64,000 nucleotides of DNA from Papilionanthe hookeriana x Papilionanthe teres (taxonomy: Eukaryota; Streptophyta; Magnoliopsida; Asparagales; Orchidaceae): contig CM040425.1 in NCBI GenBank assembly GCA_022702705.1, positions 4,650,001 to 4,714,000 on the forward strand. The letters are read 5' to 3'. The notes beneath the pieces were generated by a model. That model saw only the letters and a program-made list of their open reading frames with translations, had not been told where the DNA came from and ran no database searches. Both the position numbers and the translations under genes were made by a program. Positions 45,801 to 58,179 of this stretch are shown in pieces. The number at the start of each line of letters is the position of its first letter. Position 1 is the first letter of the stretch.

Positions 45801-48800
45801 TGTTGACCTCATTTTTGATGAGGTCTCTTCTTCTCACTCCTTAGTACTTAGGATCTAGCCTTAGGCTTTTCCTTTGACTAATCTTAGAGGACTAGAAATG
45901 GAACCCAACCTTTAGAAATTCAAACTAATTCTTGACTCCCTGCAAACCCCACAAGCTTGATTGTAGACCCCTAATCACCTAGAGGGTTGAAATCAAATGT
46001 GGAGGTTTAAAGGATGAGTTCCCTGTAGGACTTTTTGGCCTTAGAAATACCCCGGGTGGCCTGGTCTGGTGAGGGTTGACTTGCACATACACTACACTCT
46101 GACACACATTCCAAGTCCTAAAACCACACTCTCACCCAACTTGACCTCATGACTCATGTAGGTAATTCATATGGATGGTCCTTAACCCCTGAGCCCCTGG
46201 CTAAGAGGGTTAGGAACAACATAGTGAATGCCTCAAATGAGTCCTCTCACGGCTCATATGAGCTTAATATGGCTTCATGGCTCAACCAAAATGATTTCAT
46301 TTCACTCAAATTTGATCAATCTTCATTTTCACAAAATTTCAATTTTTGACCCCCGGGGCCCTGGACCTACTAAACCTACCAAAAGCCCTTGAAACAACCC
46401 AAAATTTACAAAATCATCTTAATTACCCAAAATTCCTCAAAATCAATCCTAAACATCTCCCCCACTCAAATTGATCATCCATAGCCAAAAATACCAAAAA
46501 TTCCAAAAAGTACCCCCAATACCCTCCAAATACCCAAAATGCCCTTCTTAGCCCAAAAATCCAAAAAATTCAGAAAATTCCCGAAAAATTCCAGAAAATT
46601 TCAAATATTCCCCATTTCATTTTATTCAACTACACCATGGGCCAATTTTGCCAATTTACCCCACTTTTATCAATACCCCCAATTTAACCAATTTTTAACC
46701 CAAGTGAACCCATGGTCACACCAATCCACCCCAATTGACCTCAATTTTGGTCCAATTCAATTCTAAACTTCCATTAAACATCCCCAATATCAATTTAGAC
46801 CAAATCCAAGTCCAAGTCCAATTTGATTGACATTTGAGCCCAATTTCAATTTGAAGCCTAAGGCCCAATTTTGGCCTATGACCTAAACCTAGCCCAAACC
46901 AACCCAACTCAACCCCAATTGGTCCCAAATCTTTTCTAAAATCTTCCTAACATCCCCACAAACAAAACACTAACTTGATTTGCCCCAAATTTAAACCTAA
47001 ACCCCACCCAAACCTAACCCAAAACCAAAACTTCTTAAATTGACCTAAGCCCAAACCTAACCCAAATGGGCCAAATCCCAAAATCAAAGCCCAACCAAAG
47101 TTGAAAACTCTTTGTAACACTCCCAAAAACATTTCTCAACATTAATTTTACATCAAATCCAACTTTAGCCCAACCTTAACCCAAGTTAGCCCAATTTGGC
47201 CCACTTTGGCCCCTTTAAATAAAGACCCCACATTAAACCCAATTCAATTCAAAATTACTTCACACTTGTTCCAAACCACTCATGACACATACCTAAACCA
47301 ATTGCAACATTTATTTGGCATGATTCCTCACAAAATTTCCATCCACCAATTTATTTTCAAGCCTAAAGGCCCACTTTCTTAAACCATTCTAAAAGCCCAC
47401 TCCCACCACATCCAAAGGCCCAAAATTCATCCAAAGCCCACATGACATTTCTCTACATCATCCATTCAATTAAAATAGTCCCTAAGTCCTAAACCAATGA
47501 TCAAATAATTCCAAATAAAGCTTCATCCAAATTTCCACCAAAAATGCCAAAATTCATAAAATCCCCTTTTATGAAATCGACCAAGCTTTTTCCAAGCCAA
47601 ATGTGAGCCATCGAGCCATGTACAAGCCACATGGGAGCCATGGAAGCCACTTTCCACCTCATCAAGCCATTAATGGCAAGAAGAGGGGACCCTTTCCTAA
47701 TCTTTCATTAAGCATTTTTAACCATACTCATGTCACACTCTAAACCATGCTTAGACACCTCACCATGGATGGAGACTTCACCACCCCTTCCAAGCTGACC
47801 TAAATGATTCCCTCAGCTCAAAATCAGGTCTTGGCGAGGTGCACCAAGTCTATTTCCATGGATCGACCAAACCAAGCCCAAAATACACTCTCCCCCATTC
47901 CATTTTAATCAAGCTTTTTACACATGTCAAACTCTAATCGACTTCAACAAATTCAACCCCCGACCCCACTCGAGTCGGATGGTGACCCATGCTCGGCCGG
48001 CCAGCCACCACAGCCGCGGAAAACACCATGGCCGAGAGCTCCATGTGAGCCAAAAATTCAATTCTCCCGTCGAGCTCGTCTCAACCCTAGTGGACACCAG
48101 AACTCTTCTTCTCCTCCCCTGAGCAGCCGATCCCAGCCTCCAATTGCCCCTGGGAAGCCCTCCAGCCATGCCTATTTAAACACCACCACCTCTCGGCCAA
48201 GAAGGGGAGATGAACCAGACCTTAAGGAAACTCTGCCAAAATTGCTTCAGGACCCTCTCCTAACCCAGAGCAGTTGATCCCCAGTGTTCCTTTGCCCTAA
48301 TCCACATTAACAGAGCTCAATTCCTGAACTGAAAATCCACCCAAAAATAGGACACTTCACCACAGTGAGTCAATCTCCAAATTGATTGGTCCTACACCTT
48401 CACCAGACCAAGAGGAGAATTTCCCCAGCAAAAGCCCCCTCACCAGGCCAGCCATTGCTTCTAGCCTCCAAGCTTTGTGATCAGGCTTGGTCACTTTCAT
48501 ACCTAGACAATTCCCCAGAGCCAGAGACTTCATCTGGAGCTAGCCTGGACCCAGTCGAAAGCTTCACTTCTCTGAGCAAAGGTATGAACTCACTCCTTCT
48601 CCCAAGCTTCCAGTGATTCTCCATTTTGTTTAAGTTAATTTCATAGCCTATAAACCATATGGATGTGTTTGTCTCTTCAAGACAAATTCATAGTGTACAA
48701 GAACATAAAAATCCATTGAGAATTGAGTGGGATCTGTGGTTTTAGTGTGGACGGTCACGGGTGCACACCAGTCGTAGACGATGACCAGGAGCCATTGGAT

Positions 48801-51800
48801 AGCACGTGTATCGAGCGAACGGTTGAGATTAAGTCGGACGGCGCGATGGTACATGAACCGCGGGACGCGTGGCTGCTAACTCAAGTGGCGACGTCGAATG
48901 GGAATGCGCCACATGGGCTTTCGGAGCTGCCGATGTTGCGCTGGCGCCGAGTCGGATAAGTAGATAAATAGGGTATTTTTGAATTATTTAAATTCCCTGA
49001 ACTTTAAAATTTCATATCTTTGCATAGAAAAATCACAAAAATAAAATAAAAATACCCTCTTTCTCAATGAACAGAGGAGAATAATGTTGAAAAGAAATCA
49101 AGTTAATTGGATGAGTATTTTATTTTTAATAATTTATTTACTTTTTTCAGTATTTTGATTCTTCATTTGCATAGATAATTCACCATGGCATGAGACCATA
49201 GGGCTTTTGAAGCCTCTGATCTTGGGAACATTCCCTGAATTTTCAAGGTCATATGCCATCTCTGTGAAAAGTTATTGAATTTTCAAGTTCATGTCACTGT
49301 TTTAGGCATTTTAATTCCAATAATTAGCATGTTGTGAAATAAATTCTAGGAAAATTTGGTGATGTTTCTTAGGACCAGAGAACCCTATGAAAAGTATATT
49401 TTGAATTAATTCATTCATAATAACATTAATTGGCCTAAACCCCTAAAATTCAATTTGAATTAATTAGTGTTAACCACACATCAAATTGACTTGAAAACAA
49501 TTCTCCACTGATCTTTAGGATCAGAGAGACCTCACATAAAAATTTAAAATCAATTCGACTTGATTAACCCTACCAAATGGGTTGATTAAGCCTCATAAGC
49601 AAAATGGAACTTTAAAAATTCATAACTCCAAAAATACTTTTCAAAAATTCACAAAATTGGTTTTGGAGCTTCTTTGGTATCATAGGAGTCTATAAAAATT
49701 AAAATTATAATTTTCTAAAAATCTTTATTTTTTTACCCTACTTTATTATTTTAATAATTAAAAAATAATAAAAATATTAAAAATATTAAAAATTATTAAA
49801 ATGTTATACTTTGACTCCTAATCACTTAGGAATAAACCAAATATTTTTCTCAAGTCTCAAAGTAAAGATATTGAATTTCAAATGCTTAAAACAACTTTTA
49901 ATATTAAAAAATGAGTTTTTAACCTTTTTCACTAAAATAATTCTAATAAATCAAAGAAAAATCAAAAAATTATAAAATTTATTTCTCTGAACTCCTTGAG
50001 GTTAGAGAAATTTAAGAAAAATATAAAATCTATTTTTCAACTTTAATTTTATTTTATTATTAATTAATACTCTAAAACCCAAAAATAATTATAATAAATA
50101 AAATATAATTCAAAAAATCACCAAAATTGGTCCAAGTGGTCCTCTGGTCATTAGGAACATCCATAATTTTCTTAAGGACAGAAACTTTACCTTGGTCATG
50201 TTGTTGAATTTTCTTTGAAAAACCCTATTTTCTACTAAAAATAATTATATAAATAAATTAAATTCAGAAAAATCACATTTTCTCCTCTAATGTCTTAATT
50301 GACATGTGAGTGAGGTGACATAAAAATTTCAAATTCATTTGAGCTCAATTTAATGAGTTATGAAATAAATAAGCTTAAAAGGGCATAAAGGTAATTAAAA
50401 ATTTTAACCCTTAATTAAAACTTTAGGTTTAATCAAAATAGGGGGGGTGGTAAAATATTTGATTTTAACTTTCTCTTGGATGATTGAAACTTAAGGAAAT
50501 TAAGGGGTGGAAACCCATTAAACACTTTGAAAATATCAAAAATGAAACTTTAATTAATTAAATAATTTAAATTTTGGAAAGAATATATTTAAATTTGGAT
50601 CATTAAAATAGGGATATTATTAAGAGGACATTTATTCCTTAATTTAAAAATCCCTAAATGAGTCACTTTAACAATATTTAATTCTTAATTAAAAAATCAA
50701 AATAATAATCTAAATTAATAATTAAAACTAAAATTAAAACAAATTAAATTAAAATCAAATTAAAATTAAAGTTAAACTAAAACTAACAATTAAAATTAAA
50801 ATTAAAATCAAAATTTAAATCAAATTAAATCCAATTAAATTAAAATTAAATTCAATTAAAATTAAATTACATTCAAATTCAAATTAAATTAAATTAAATT
50901 AAATCAAAAATTAAATTAAATTAAATTAAATTAAATTAAATTAAATTGAATTAAAAGTTAAAATTAAAATTAAATTTAATTTAATTTAAAATTAAATTAA
51001 AATTAAATAAAATAAAATTAAATTAAATTAAATTAAATTCAAATTGAATTAAAATCATTTAACAACAAACCTAAATGAAATCATTAAGAATTAAATCTAA
51101 AATAATTTGAACACTATTCCAAACTTAAGATTATCAATTAAAACCTCATAATTAAACTAAATTAAAAATAATTAAAATTCTCGATAAACCAACTTGCCCT
51201 TAAAGGCTTTAATTATTATAACTCTTAAATAGAGTATTAAGTGAGATGTCACTTCATTCATCAGGTAATCAAATACCTAAGTTCACTGAGCAAGAAACAT
51301 AGTTTAACTAAACTCCTGGATGATAAATTCACCTGTGCAACTAAATTTACTTTGACTCAAAATAATCCCAGAAGTATTGAAAAGATGTTTAGGACTCGTC
51401 CTAAACACTTCCTCAATATGACGGGATGTTTTAGAAGAACAACTGAATTTAATTGTTCTTTGATGAAGAAAATCATCCTTAAATCAAACCAACAACCTAG
51501 ACGTCATAGGAGATGACTAGTTATAGGATTAGGATTCTGGTAGATAACAAAAACCCTTTCCCTTAGCTTTACCTAGGTATTACTTGTTGAAATATTTAAA
51601 TGCTCTAACATGTGTTTTAAGTGCAGCTTGGGATGACGGGAAGGCCCTCCAGGTACGCTTTTATTTTATTGCAATTTACTTTATCGCAATTTACTTACAT
51701 GCATTGCGCTTTACTTTTCTTGCATGATAAACAAGATTGTTGCATGAAAACAAAAACCTTTAGGATAGTCCCTAAACTGAAACCAAAACTAAATTAAAAG

Positions 51801-53207
51801 TCTTTGCAAGATAAAATTCACCGCCACAACATTCCAAAATATAAAACAAATCAAAATTTAATCACAAACAGAACAACAAAACTACAATTGCAACTAAATT
51901 AAAACGTCTCGTTGAATGATCGAGAATACCTCGGATGATGTAACCCACGTGTTGCTAACGGGATTTCCCACGTGCCTAAATGAAAGTGTGGAACTCATTT
52001 AGTTGAGTTTAGCAAATTCATCTGGACTAAGTGAATTCAATGAAAATAACGGTGTCGGGATGACGGAACCGTGAGATCTTAATCGGTTCTGTTTAAACAA
52101 CTTTAAGATTTGTTTTAATTAAAATATTAAAAATATTTAGACTTTAAGATTTCTAAACCAAAACACTTCTCTCATCTTCTGATTTATCATTTTCTAAAAC
52201 TAAACCTCTGCAACAACAAGGAGCTTGGAGTATGGTGGGCAGCACGGCCATCATCATCAGCAAAACCTGAGTCTACTCCAGCGAAACCTTTCTTAGAGTT
52301 AAATAACAAATCCATAGGATTTCGAGGTAGTTTGTCTAGTGCAACATAAATCCTCAACCTTTTTATTAGGCATTTTCATAATCATATTATGCAAATTAAG
52401 CCTTAACCGGTCTTAGGGTTCCGAGGTAGTTGTTTGGTATGACATAAACCCTCACATCTTCAAGGCTATTTGTATGATCATGTCATACAAATATAAGTTC
52501 TAATCAATTAAAATTGGCAGGATTACAACATTAAAAAAACTCCCAAATCGAAGCCAAACAATAGGATAGTTTAGGAAGTTGCCAAGATTCTTCTTGGATC
52601 CTCAGCTTCTCCTACTTTTCTTCTTTTGGACTCCTGAAATTAACTGTTCCAAACTTGATCCATTCCCTATTGGAATCCCAAAATTCAATCCTTTGAAACC
52701 TTAAACTTTGAAATTCTCGAGAGCAAAACCACTGATCATTATCGAGAGTTTTCTTAAATGATTCCCGTCATTTAAGATGTAATTAACTATAGGGGCTTGC
52801 CCTTATAGGGAACTTTAAGAACCCAGGTAATATAAACCTTGCTTAATTTTTTTATATTAAGTAGGGGAACTTGTCGGCTTATAAAATTGGTTCGCAGACC
52901 AAATTGATGTCACAAATCTTTTAGTTTATTTAATTGAGCCCCGTCATCAAGCAGTGTGTCTATTCTTCGGAATAGATACACGGTTTGTGGTGCGGTGCTC
53001 GTTTATATAAACTATTTGGGATGTGAGATCGGTTTGATTTCGGATCTTAAAATTTTCAAATTTAAAAATTATTTTCAAAATCAAATGCTACTTTCCAAAT
53101 TATATACATATTTAAATTAAATTTAAAAAATGAAAATTCGCCGACAATTTCTGTAGGTGACCCCCTTTTCAAAAATACAACATACTCAACCTAAAAATAT
53201 GTTGACA
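45801..53207 (+). repeat. Element B 3' LTR (7407 bp)
   Basis: Pairs with 25400-32806. It shares the TATA-like box (48173-48180), the donor-like site (GT at 48582-48583), the GC-rich block (48740-48959) and the AT-rich tract. The 5' LTR has 22 extra bases before the donor-like site (about 28149-28172) that this copy lacks. The final bases are GTTGACA rather than CCGACA. No gene is supported. Confidence 0.95.
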
Positions 53208-53212
53208 GGGTG
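53208..53212. repeat. Target-site duplication of element B, right copy (GGGTG)
   Basis: Matches 25395-25399. A's AlkB frame resumes directly after it (TTGCTACAACTTCGCC). Confidence 0.95.
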
Positions 53213-53711
53213 TTGCTACAACTTCGCCGAGGACATAAAGGGAAATCCACCAGGGATACTCCGTCATAGTGAGGTGGATCCGATGCCAAGAATCATCAAG
53301 AGGATGGTAAAAAGGAAGGTGACATGGAGGGTATTGCCTGCAGATTGCATACCTAACAGCTGCATCATTAACATATACAAGGAGGGCGACTGCATACCGC
53401 CACTCATAGATCATCACGACTTTGTCAAACTTTTCTGCACGGTGTCTTTTGTCAACCAATGTAACATCATGTTTAGATCTGACCTCCGGATAGTAGGCCC
53501 TGGAGAATTCCGCAGGCCGGTGGAGATACCTCTACCGGTAGGTTTCGTCTTGGTGTTAAAAGGAAACAGAGCGGACATAGCAAAACACTGCATTCCAGGG
53601 ATGCCTGTTCGGTGAATCTCTGTCACTTTCAGGAGGATGGATGACAGCAAAATGCCTTTCCACTTTCAGCCAGATCTAAAATTAGAGAGCCTTCGGCCCT
53701 ACGAGCTGTGA
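53213..53711 (+). pseudogene. AlkB-like 3' ORF of A, second part (active site lost)
   Basis: Continues the domain cut at 25399: GNPPGILRHSEVDPMPRI, DCIPNSCIINIYKEGDCIPP. The first iron-binding His is replaced by Leu (codon 53403-53405, CTC; CAT in B), leaving LIDHHDF; the Asp and the second His (KHCIPG, 53586-53588) remain. TGA at 53613-53615 replaces the first Arg of the 2-oxoglutarate motif. The same frame continues (ISVTFRRMDDS..MPFHFQPD) to TGA 53709-53711, the natural end shared with B. It reads CGC where B has its stop at 43298. Confidence 0.85.
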
Positions 53712-54589
53712 GCTACATGGGAGATAACACACCTCCTATGCACATCCGAATGGCATGTCCTGCCAAGGATGGCTTGGAAGGTGATATTATTATCCATGTG
53801 TCTCATTATTCGGATATGGATTTCGACAGAGGCTCTTGGAAGAAACTTGGAAGAATCTTACACAATTCATTTTTGAATTTGTGTGGATTGTATGAGATAC
53901 TAAATTTTCAAGGAAAATATCATCATGTTTTGGATCAAGTTATATGATGTGTTTTCAACAAATTGGAATGGAAACAACCATGTCTTGCTTTGCCTTCACC
54001 TCTTTTGTACAAATTGACTGGGAAACACCATTAAGTTAAATGAACTTCGAACGAAGAACGAAAAGAAAGAAGAAAATGAATAAAGAACTCTTTTTAAGAA
54101 TCTAAATGTCAAAATGAATTCCAAAAAAAAAAGAAAAAAAACGTGAACTCTAATTAAATAAAAATGAAATCGAATCACTAAAATGAACAAAATGAATCTA
54201 AACCTTGAATTGTAAACAAAAGAAATGAATAAAAAAAAATCAAAATCAAAATGAAAATTCAAACTTGAAAATCAAAACAAAATCAAATCACTAAAAACAA
54301 ACAGTGAAAACGAATTCCAGAATCTGAAATCCCCAGCCTCCGGCTGTTCTCAAGTCTTCTCGACTCCCTGCGATCCCTTACCTCTTTTGAGAAGGTCGAC
54401 TGAGTCTACTAACATAGAACCACAAAATTTTCGATTTGGTTCTGATGGCATGGATTCGTATCCTTTGCCAAATAATCAAACTTTGATCAACTCTTCTGGG
54501 ATGTGAAACACTTTCATGTCTCATTCCAATCTTCTACTACACCTAAATTTTCCGCAGAATCTTCGAAACCTAAATCAATTACAAACTTT
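53712..54589 (+). other. 3' untranslated region of A
   Basis: Noncoding and AT-rich in its middle part (about 54050-54310). A 79-codon open frame at its start is not conserved in B. No gene is supported. Confidence 0.65.
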
Positions 54590-55620
54590 TGGGATTGATA
54601 CCTAACTTCCAGTTCCCATCCTTCTGAGACTGGTACCTAACTTCCAGTTCTCTTTTTGAGATCGATACTCAAAGTTCGATTCTCTTCTCTGAATGACCGC
54701 TAATCCCGCATCCTTCTGAGAAACGTTTTCGCATTCTAATCCTCCGACTTGGGTATAAGACCGACAAGGCATCCTAATCTCGGTGTCCGCTAATATCGCA
54801 CTCTTTCTGAGAAACTTTTTTGCATTCTAATCCTCCGACTTGGGTATAAGACTAACAAGGCATCCTAATCTCGGTGTCCGCTAATCTCGCACTCTTTCCG
54901 AGAAACTTTTCCGCATTCTAATCCTCCGACTTAGGTATAAGACCGACAAGGCATCCTAATCTCGGTGTCCGCTAATCTCGCACTCTTTCTGAGAAACTTT
55001 TTCGCATTCTAATCCTTCGACTTGGGTATAAGACCGACAAGGCATCCTAATCTCGGTGTCCGCTAATATCGCACTCTTTCCGGGAAACTTTTTTCTCATT
55101 CTAATCCTTCGACTTGGGTATAAGACTGACAAGGCATCCTAATCTCGATGTCTGCTAAATTCACACTCTTCCGAGAAAATTTTCCGCACTCCTGTAATTT
55201 CGAGGTCGGTACCTAACTTCCAATTTTCTTCTGAGACTGGTACCTAACTTCCAGTTCCCACCCTTTTTGAGGTCGGTACCTAACTTCCGACTCTCTTCCG
55301 AGGCTGGTACCTAACTTCCAGCTCTCACCCTTTTTGAGGTCGGTACCTAACTTCCGACTCTCTTCCGAGGCTGGTACCTAACTTCCAGTTCTCACCCTTT
55401 TCGAGGTCGGTACTTAACTTCCGACTCTCTTCCGAGGCTGGTACCTAACTTCCAGTTCTCAACCTTCTCGAGGTCGATACCTAACTTTCGACTCTCTTCT
55501 AAGGCTAGTACCTAACTTCAAGTTCTCATCCTTCTGGATCGGTGCCTAAATTTCGATTCTCTCTTCGAGGCTGACACCTAAATTCCAGTTCTCTTTGCAA
55601 TCCTGAGGTTGGAACCTAGG
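54590..55620 (+). repeat. Tandem-repeat arrays of A: 91-bp unit nested within GGTACCTAACTTCC repeats
   Basis: Two kinds. A 91-bp unit (GGTATAAGACCGACAAGGC..., five copies, starts near 54741, 54832, 54923, 55014, 55106) has no counterpart in B's array. On both sides are repeats of about 67 bp (starts 55300, 55367, 55434) made of two subunits with GGTACCTAACTTCC, related to B's 32-bp subunits. Confidence 0.9.
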
Positions 55621-55949
55621 TTCCAATTCTCATTTTAAATTCAGAATTTCTGCGAAATCCATCTTGAAACCAATCTTAAGTCAAATTTCAACCAAAATTG
55701 AAACTCAACTCGAAATTCAAACTCAAACTTAAAACTTCAAATAAAAATGAAATGAATCTAAAATCTGGTCTCTTGAAATCTTGTAATTTGAAATTCGCCT
55801 CCTTTTTCCCCAGCGAGAGTTCTGGAATCTTCTGTCTTGGAGATTTACCTGATACTCCCCAGCGTAAGTTTTCTACATTTCATTCTAAGTGTGTCACTTA
55901 GATGTCTGTGTTGGTTTTGTTGATCTCTTTGGTCAACGCCAATACGCAC

Positions 55950-55990
55950 GGTGTGCTCCTTTAGCAAACCACACTTATTGGGGGTCCATT
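55950..55990 (+). promoter_or_regulatory. Hairpin and polypurine-tract region of A
   Basis: GGTGTGCT (55950-55957) pairs with AGCAAACC (55963-55970) with one mismatch. ACACTTATTGGGGGTCCATT follows and abuts the 3' LTR. One C-to-T change relative to B would still allow a G-U pair with the leader complement at 1874-1891. Confidence 0.65.
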
Positions 55991-58171
55991 TGTTGACCTC
56001 ATTTTTGGTGAGGTCTTTCCCTTCCTCTTAGTGCTTAGGATCTAGCCACAGGTTTTCCCTTTGACAATTCTAGAAGACTAGAGATGGAACCCACCACTTA
56101 TAAATTCAAACACCTCTTAACTCTTCTTGAACCCCACAGATGATCATAAACCTCCAAGTCTCCTTGGAAGGTTAAAAGTCAAATGTGGAGGTTCAAGAAT
56201 GAATTCCTATAGGATGTTCAAGGCTTAGGATAACCCTGGGTGGCCTGGTCTTGGTAAGCTCTGGCATAAACACACCACACCCCTACACACATTCCAAACC
56301 CTAAGGCCACTCTTACCCAACTTGGCTTCCTGACTCATGTAGGTAACTCATATGGATGGACCTCAACCCCTAAGCCCCTGGTTAAGAGGGTTAGGAACAA
56401 CATATTGAGTGCCTAAGATGATTCCTCTCATGGCTCTTGTGAGCTTCACATGGCTTCTTGGCTCAACCTAAATGGTTTTATTTTACTCACATTTAATCAA
56501 TCTTCATTTTTCCCAAATTTCAATTTTTGACCCCCGGACCCTGAACCGACCGAACCTACCAATACCCTTGAAATTACCCAAAATCTCCAAAATTGCCTAA
56601 ATTAGCCAAGATTTCTCAAAATTAATCCTAAACATTTCTCACCACTCAAGTTGATCATTCATGACCAAATATATCAAAATTTCCAAAAATAGCCCCCAAT
56701 ACCCTTCATGTATTCTCCTTGTACCCTAAATAGCCTAAAATTCTAAAAATTCAAAAAATTCTTAAAAAATTTCAAAAATTCCAAAATATTATTCACATCA
56801 TTTTCTTCAACTACCACCTACCCTAATTTTGTCAATTTAACCCAATTTGATCAAACAATTATAAATGGGCCCTTAAGGCCCAAAGTGACCAATTAACCCA
56901 ATACATCCCAAATTGAACCCAAATGTAACCCAATATTCCCCAAATTTGTTTTGAAACCTTCCTAACATCCCCACAAGAAAAACTCTAACTTAATTTACCC
57001 AATATTTGGACCCAAACTCCATTGAAGCCTAACTCAAACCAAAATTCCCCAAATTGGCCTAAACCAATCATGAACCCAAACAAGCCCAAATCCCAAAATC
57101 AAAACTCAACCAAAATTGAAAACTCTTTTTCACACCTCCATAAAAATTTTTCAACATCAATTTCACATCAAAACCAACATTAGCCCAACTTTAGCCCAAC
57201 TTTAGCCCAAGTTAGCCCAATTTGGCCCATTTTGATCCTATTATTAAAAGACCCAAATTAAACCCAATTCAACTCTAAATGACCCCATATCTTTTCTAAA
57301 ACCTTCATAACACATTCCTAAACTAAATTCAACATTTATTTGGCACAAACTTTTACCAAATTTTTATCCAAAAGTTTATTTTAAAACCTAAAAGTCCATC
57401 TCCTTAAAACATTTATAAATCCCATCTCCACCAAACTTAAAAAGCCCAAAACCTATTCCAAGGCCCACACGACATTTCTCTTCATAATGCATTCAATTAA
57501 AATCTTCCCTAAGTTTCAAAGTCATCATTAAACCATTACAAATCAAGCTTCATCCAAATTTTCATCAAGATATCAAAAAAATCTCAAAATCCTTTCTCAT
57601 GCAAGTGAGCCAACTTTCTCCAAGCTTAAAATGAAGCCATGAGAGCTTTGAATTATCACCACTACCTAAATGGAAAAGGGAGGAGGGCCTTTAAACACCC
57701 TTTAAAAAGTCATTAACCCTTTCCATGATTCCCCTTAACCTAAGATTAATCCAAACAATTTTGATGGGGACTTCACCACCCTTTGCTAGTTGACCCAACT
57801 GATTCCCTCAGCCCAAAATCAGGTCTTGGGGAGGTGAACTCAACCCATTTCCATGGCTTGACCATTTTAAGCCCAAAATGCACTCTTCCCTCATACCATT
57901 TAAATCAAACCCTTTACACATGGCAGCAGCCAATTGAATTCACCAAACCCCATCCTTGACCTCACTGGTCATGAGGGTGACTTGACCCTGGCCGAACCAC
58001 CACCTGGGTCGCCAGAAAACACCAGGCTGAAAGCTCCATGTGAGCCAAAAAAAAATCCAAACTCCCTTGTTGAGCTGTCCCATTCCAATTGGACTCCACA
58101 GCTCTTCTTCTCCTCCCCTGAGCAGCTGATCCCAGCCTTCAATTGATCCTGTGAAGCTCTCTAGCCATGGC

Positions 58172-58179
58172 TATTTAAA
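58172..58179 (+). promoter_or_regulatory. TATA-like box of A 3' LTR
   Basis: TATTTAAA in the same context (CCATGGCTATTTAAAC) as the boxes in both B LTRs. The upstream CCAAT of B is TCAAT here. Confidence 0.45.

Larger units (their letters stand above)
25400..53207 (+). mobile_element. Element B: 27.8-kb Tat-lineage retrotransposon with an AlkB (ALKBH9/10-like) gene
   Basis: B is complete from LTR to LTR and flanked by GGGTG duplications. The LTRs are each 7407 bp, starting TGTTGACC and ending CA. Between them lie a tRNA-Arg primer-binding site, leader, ORF1, gag, protease, RT, two RNase H domains, integrase, the AlkB-like 3' ORF, a 128-bp tandem-repeat array and the polypurine tract. It is unusually long for an LTR retrotransposon, though Ogre elements reach similar sizes. 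Its LTRs differ by a few per cent in the stretches I compared by eye, so it is not recent. All large genes carry at least one break. Confidence 0.95.

Noticed and set aside
53708..53947. 79-codon open frame just after the AlkB ORF in A
   Set aside because: The homologous stretch in B is frameshifted and not open, so there is no sign of coding constraint.
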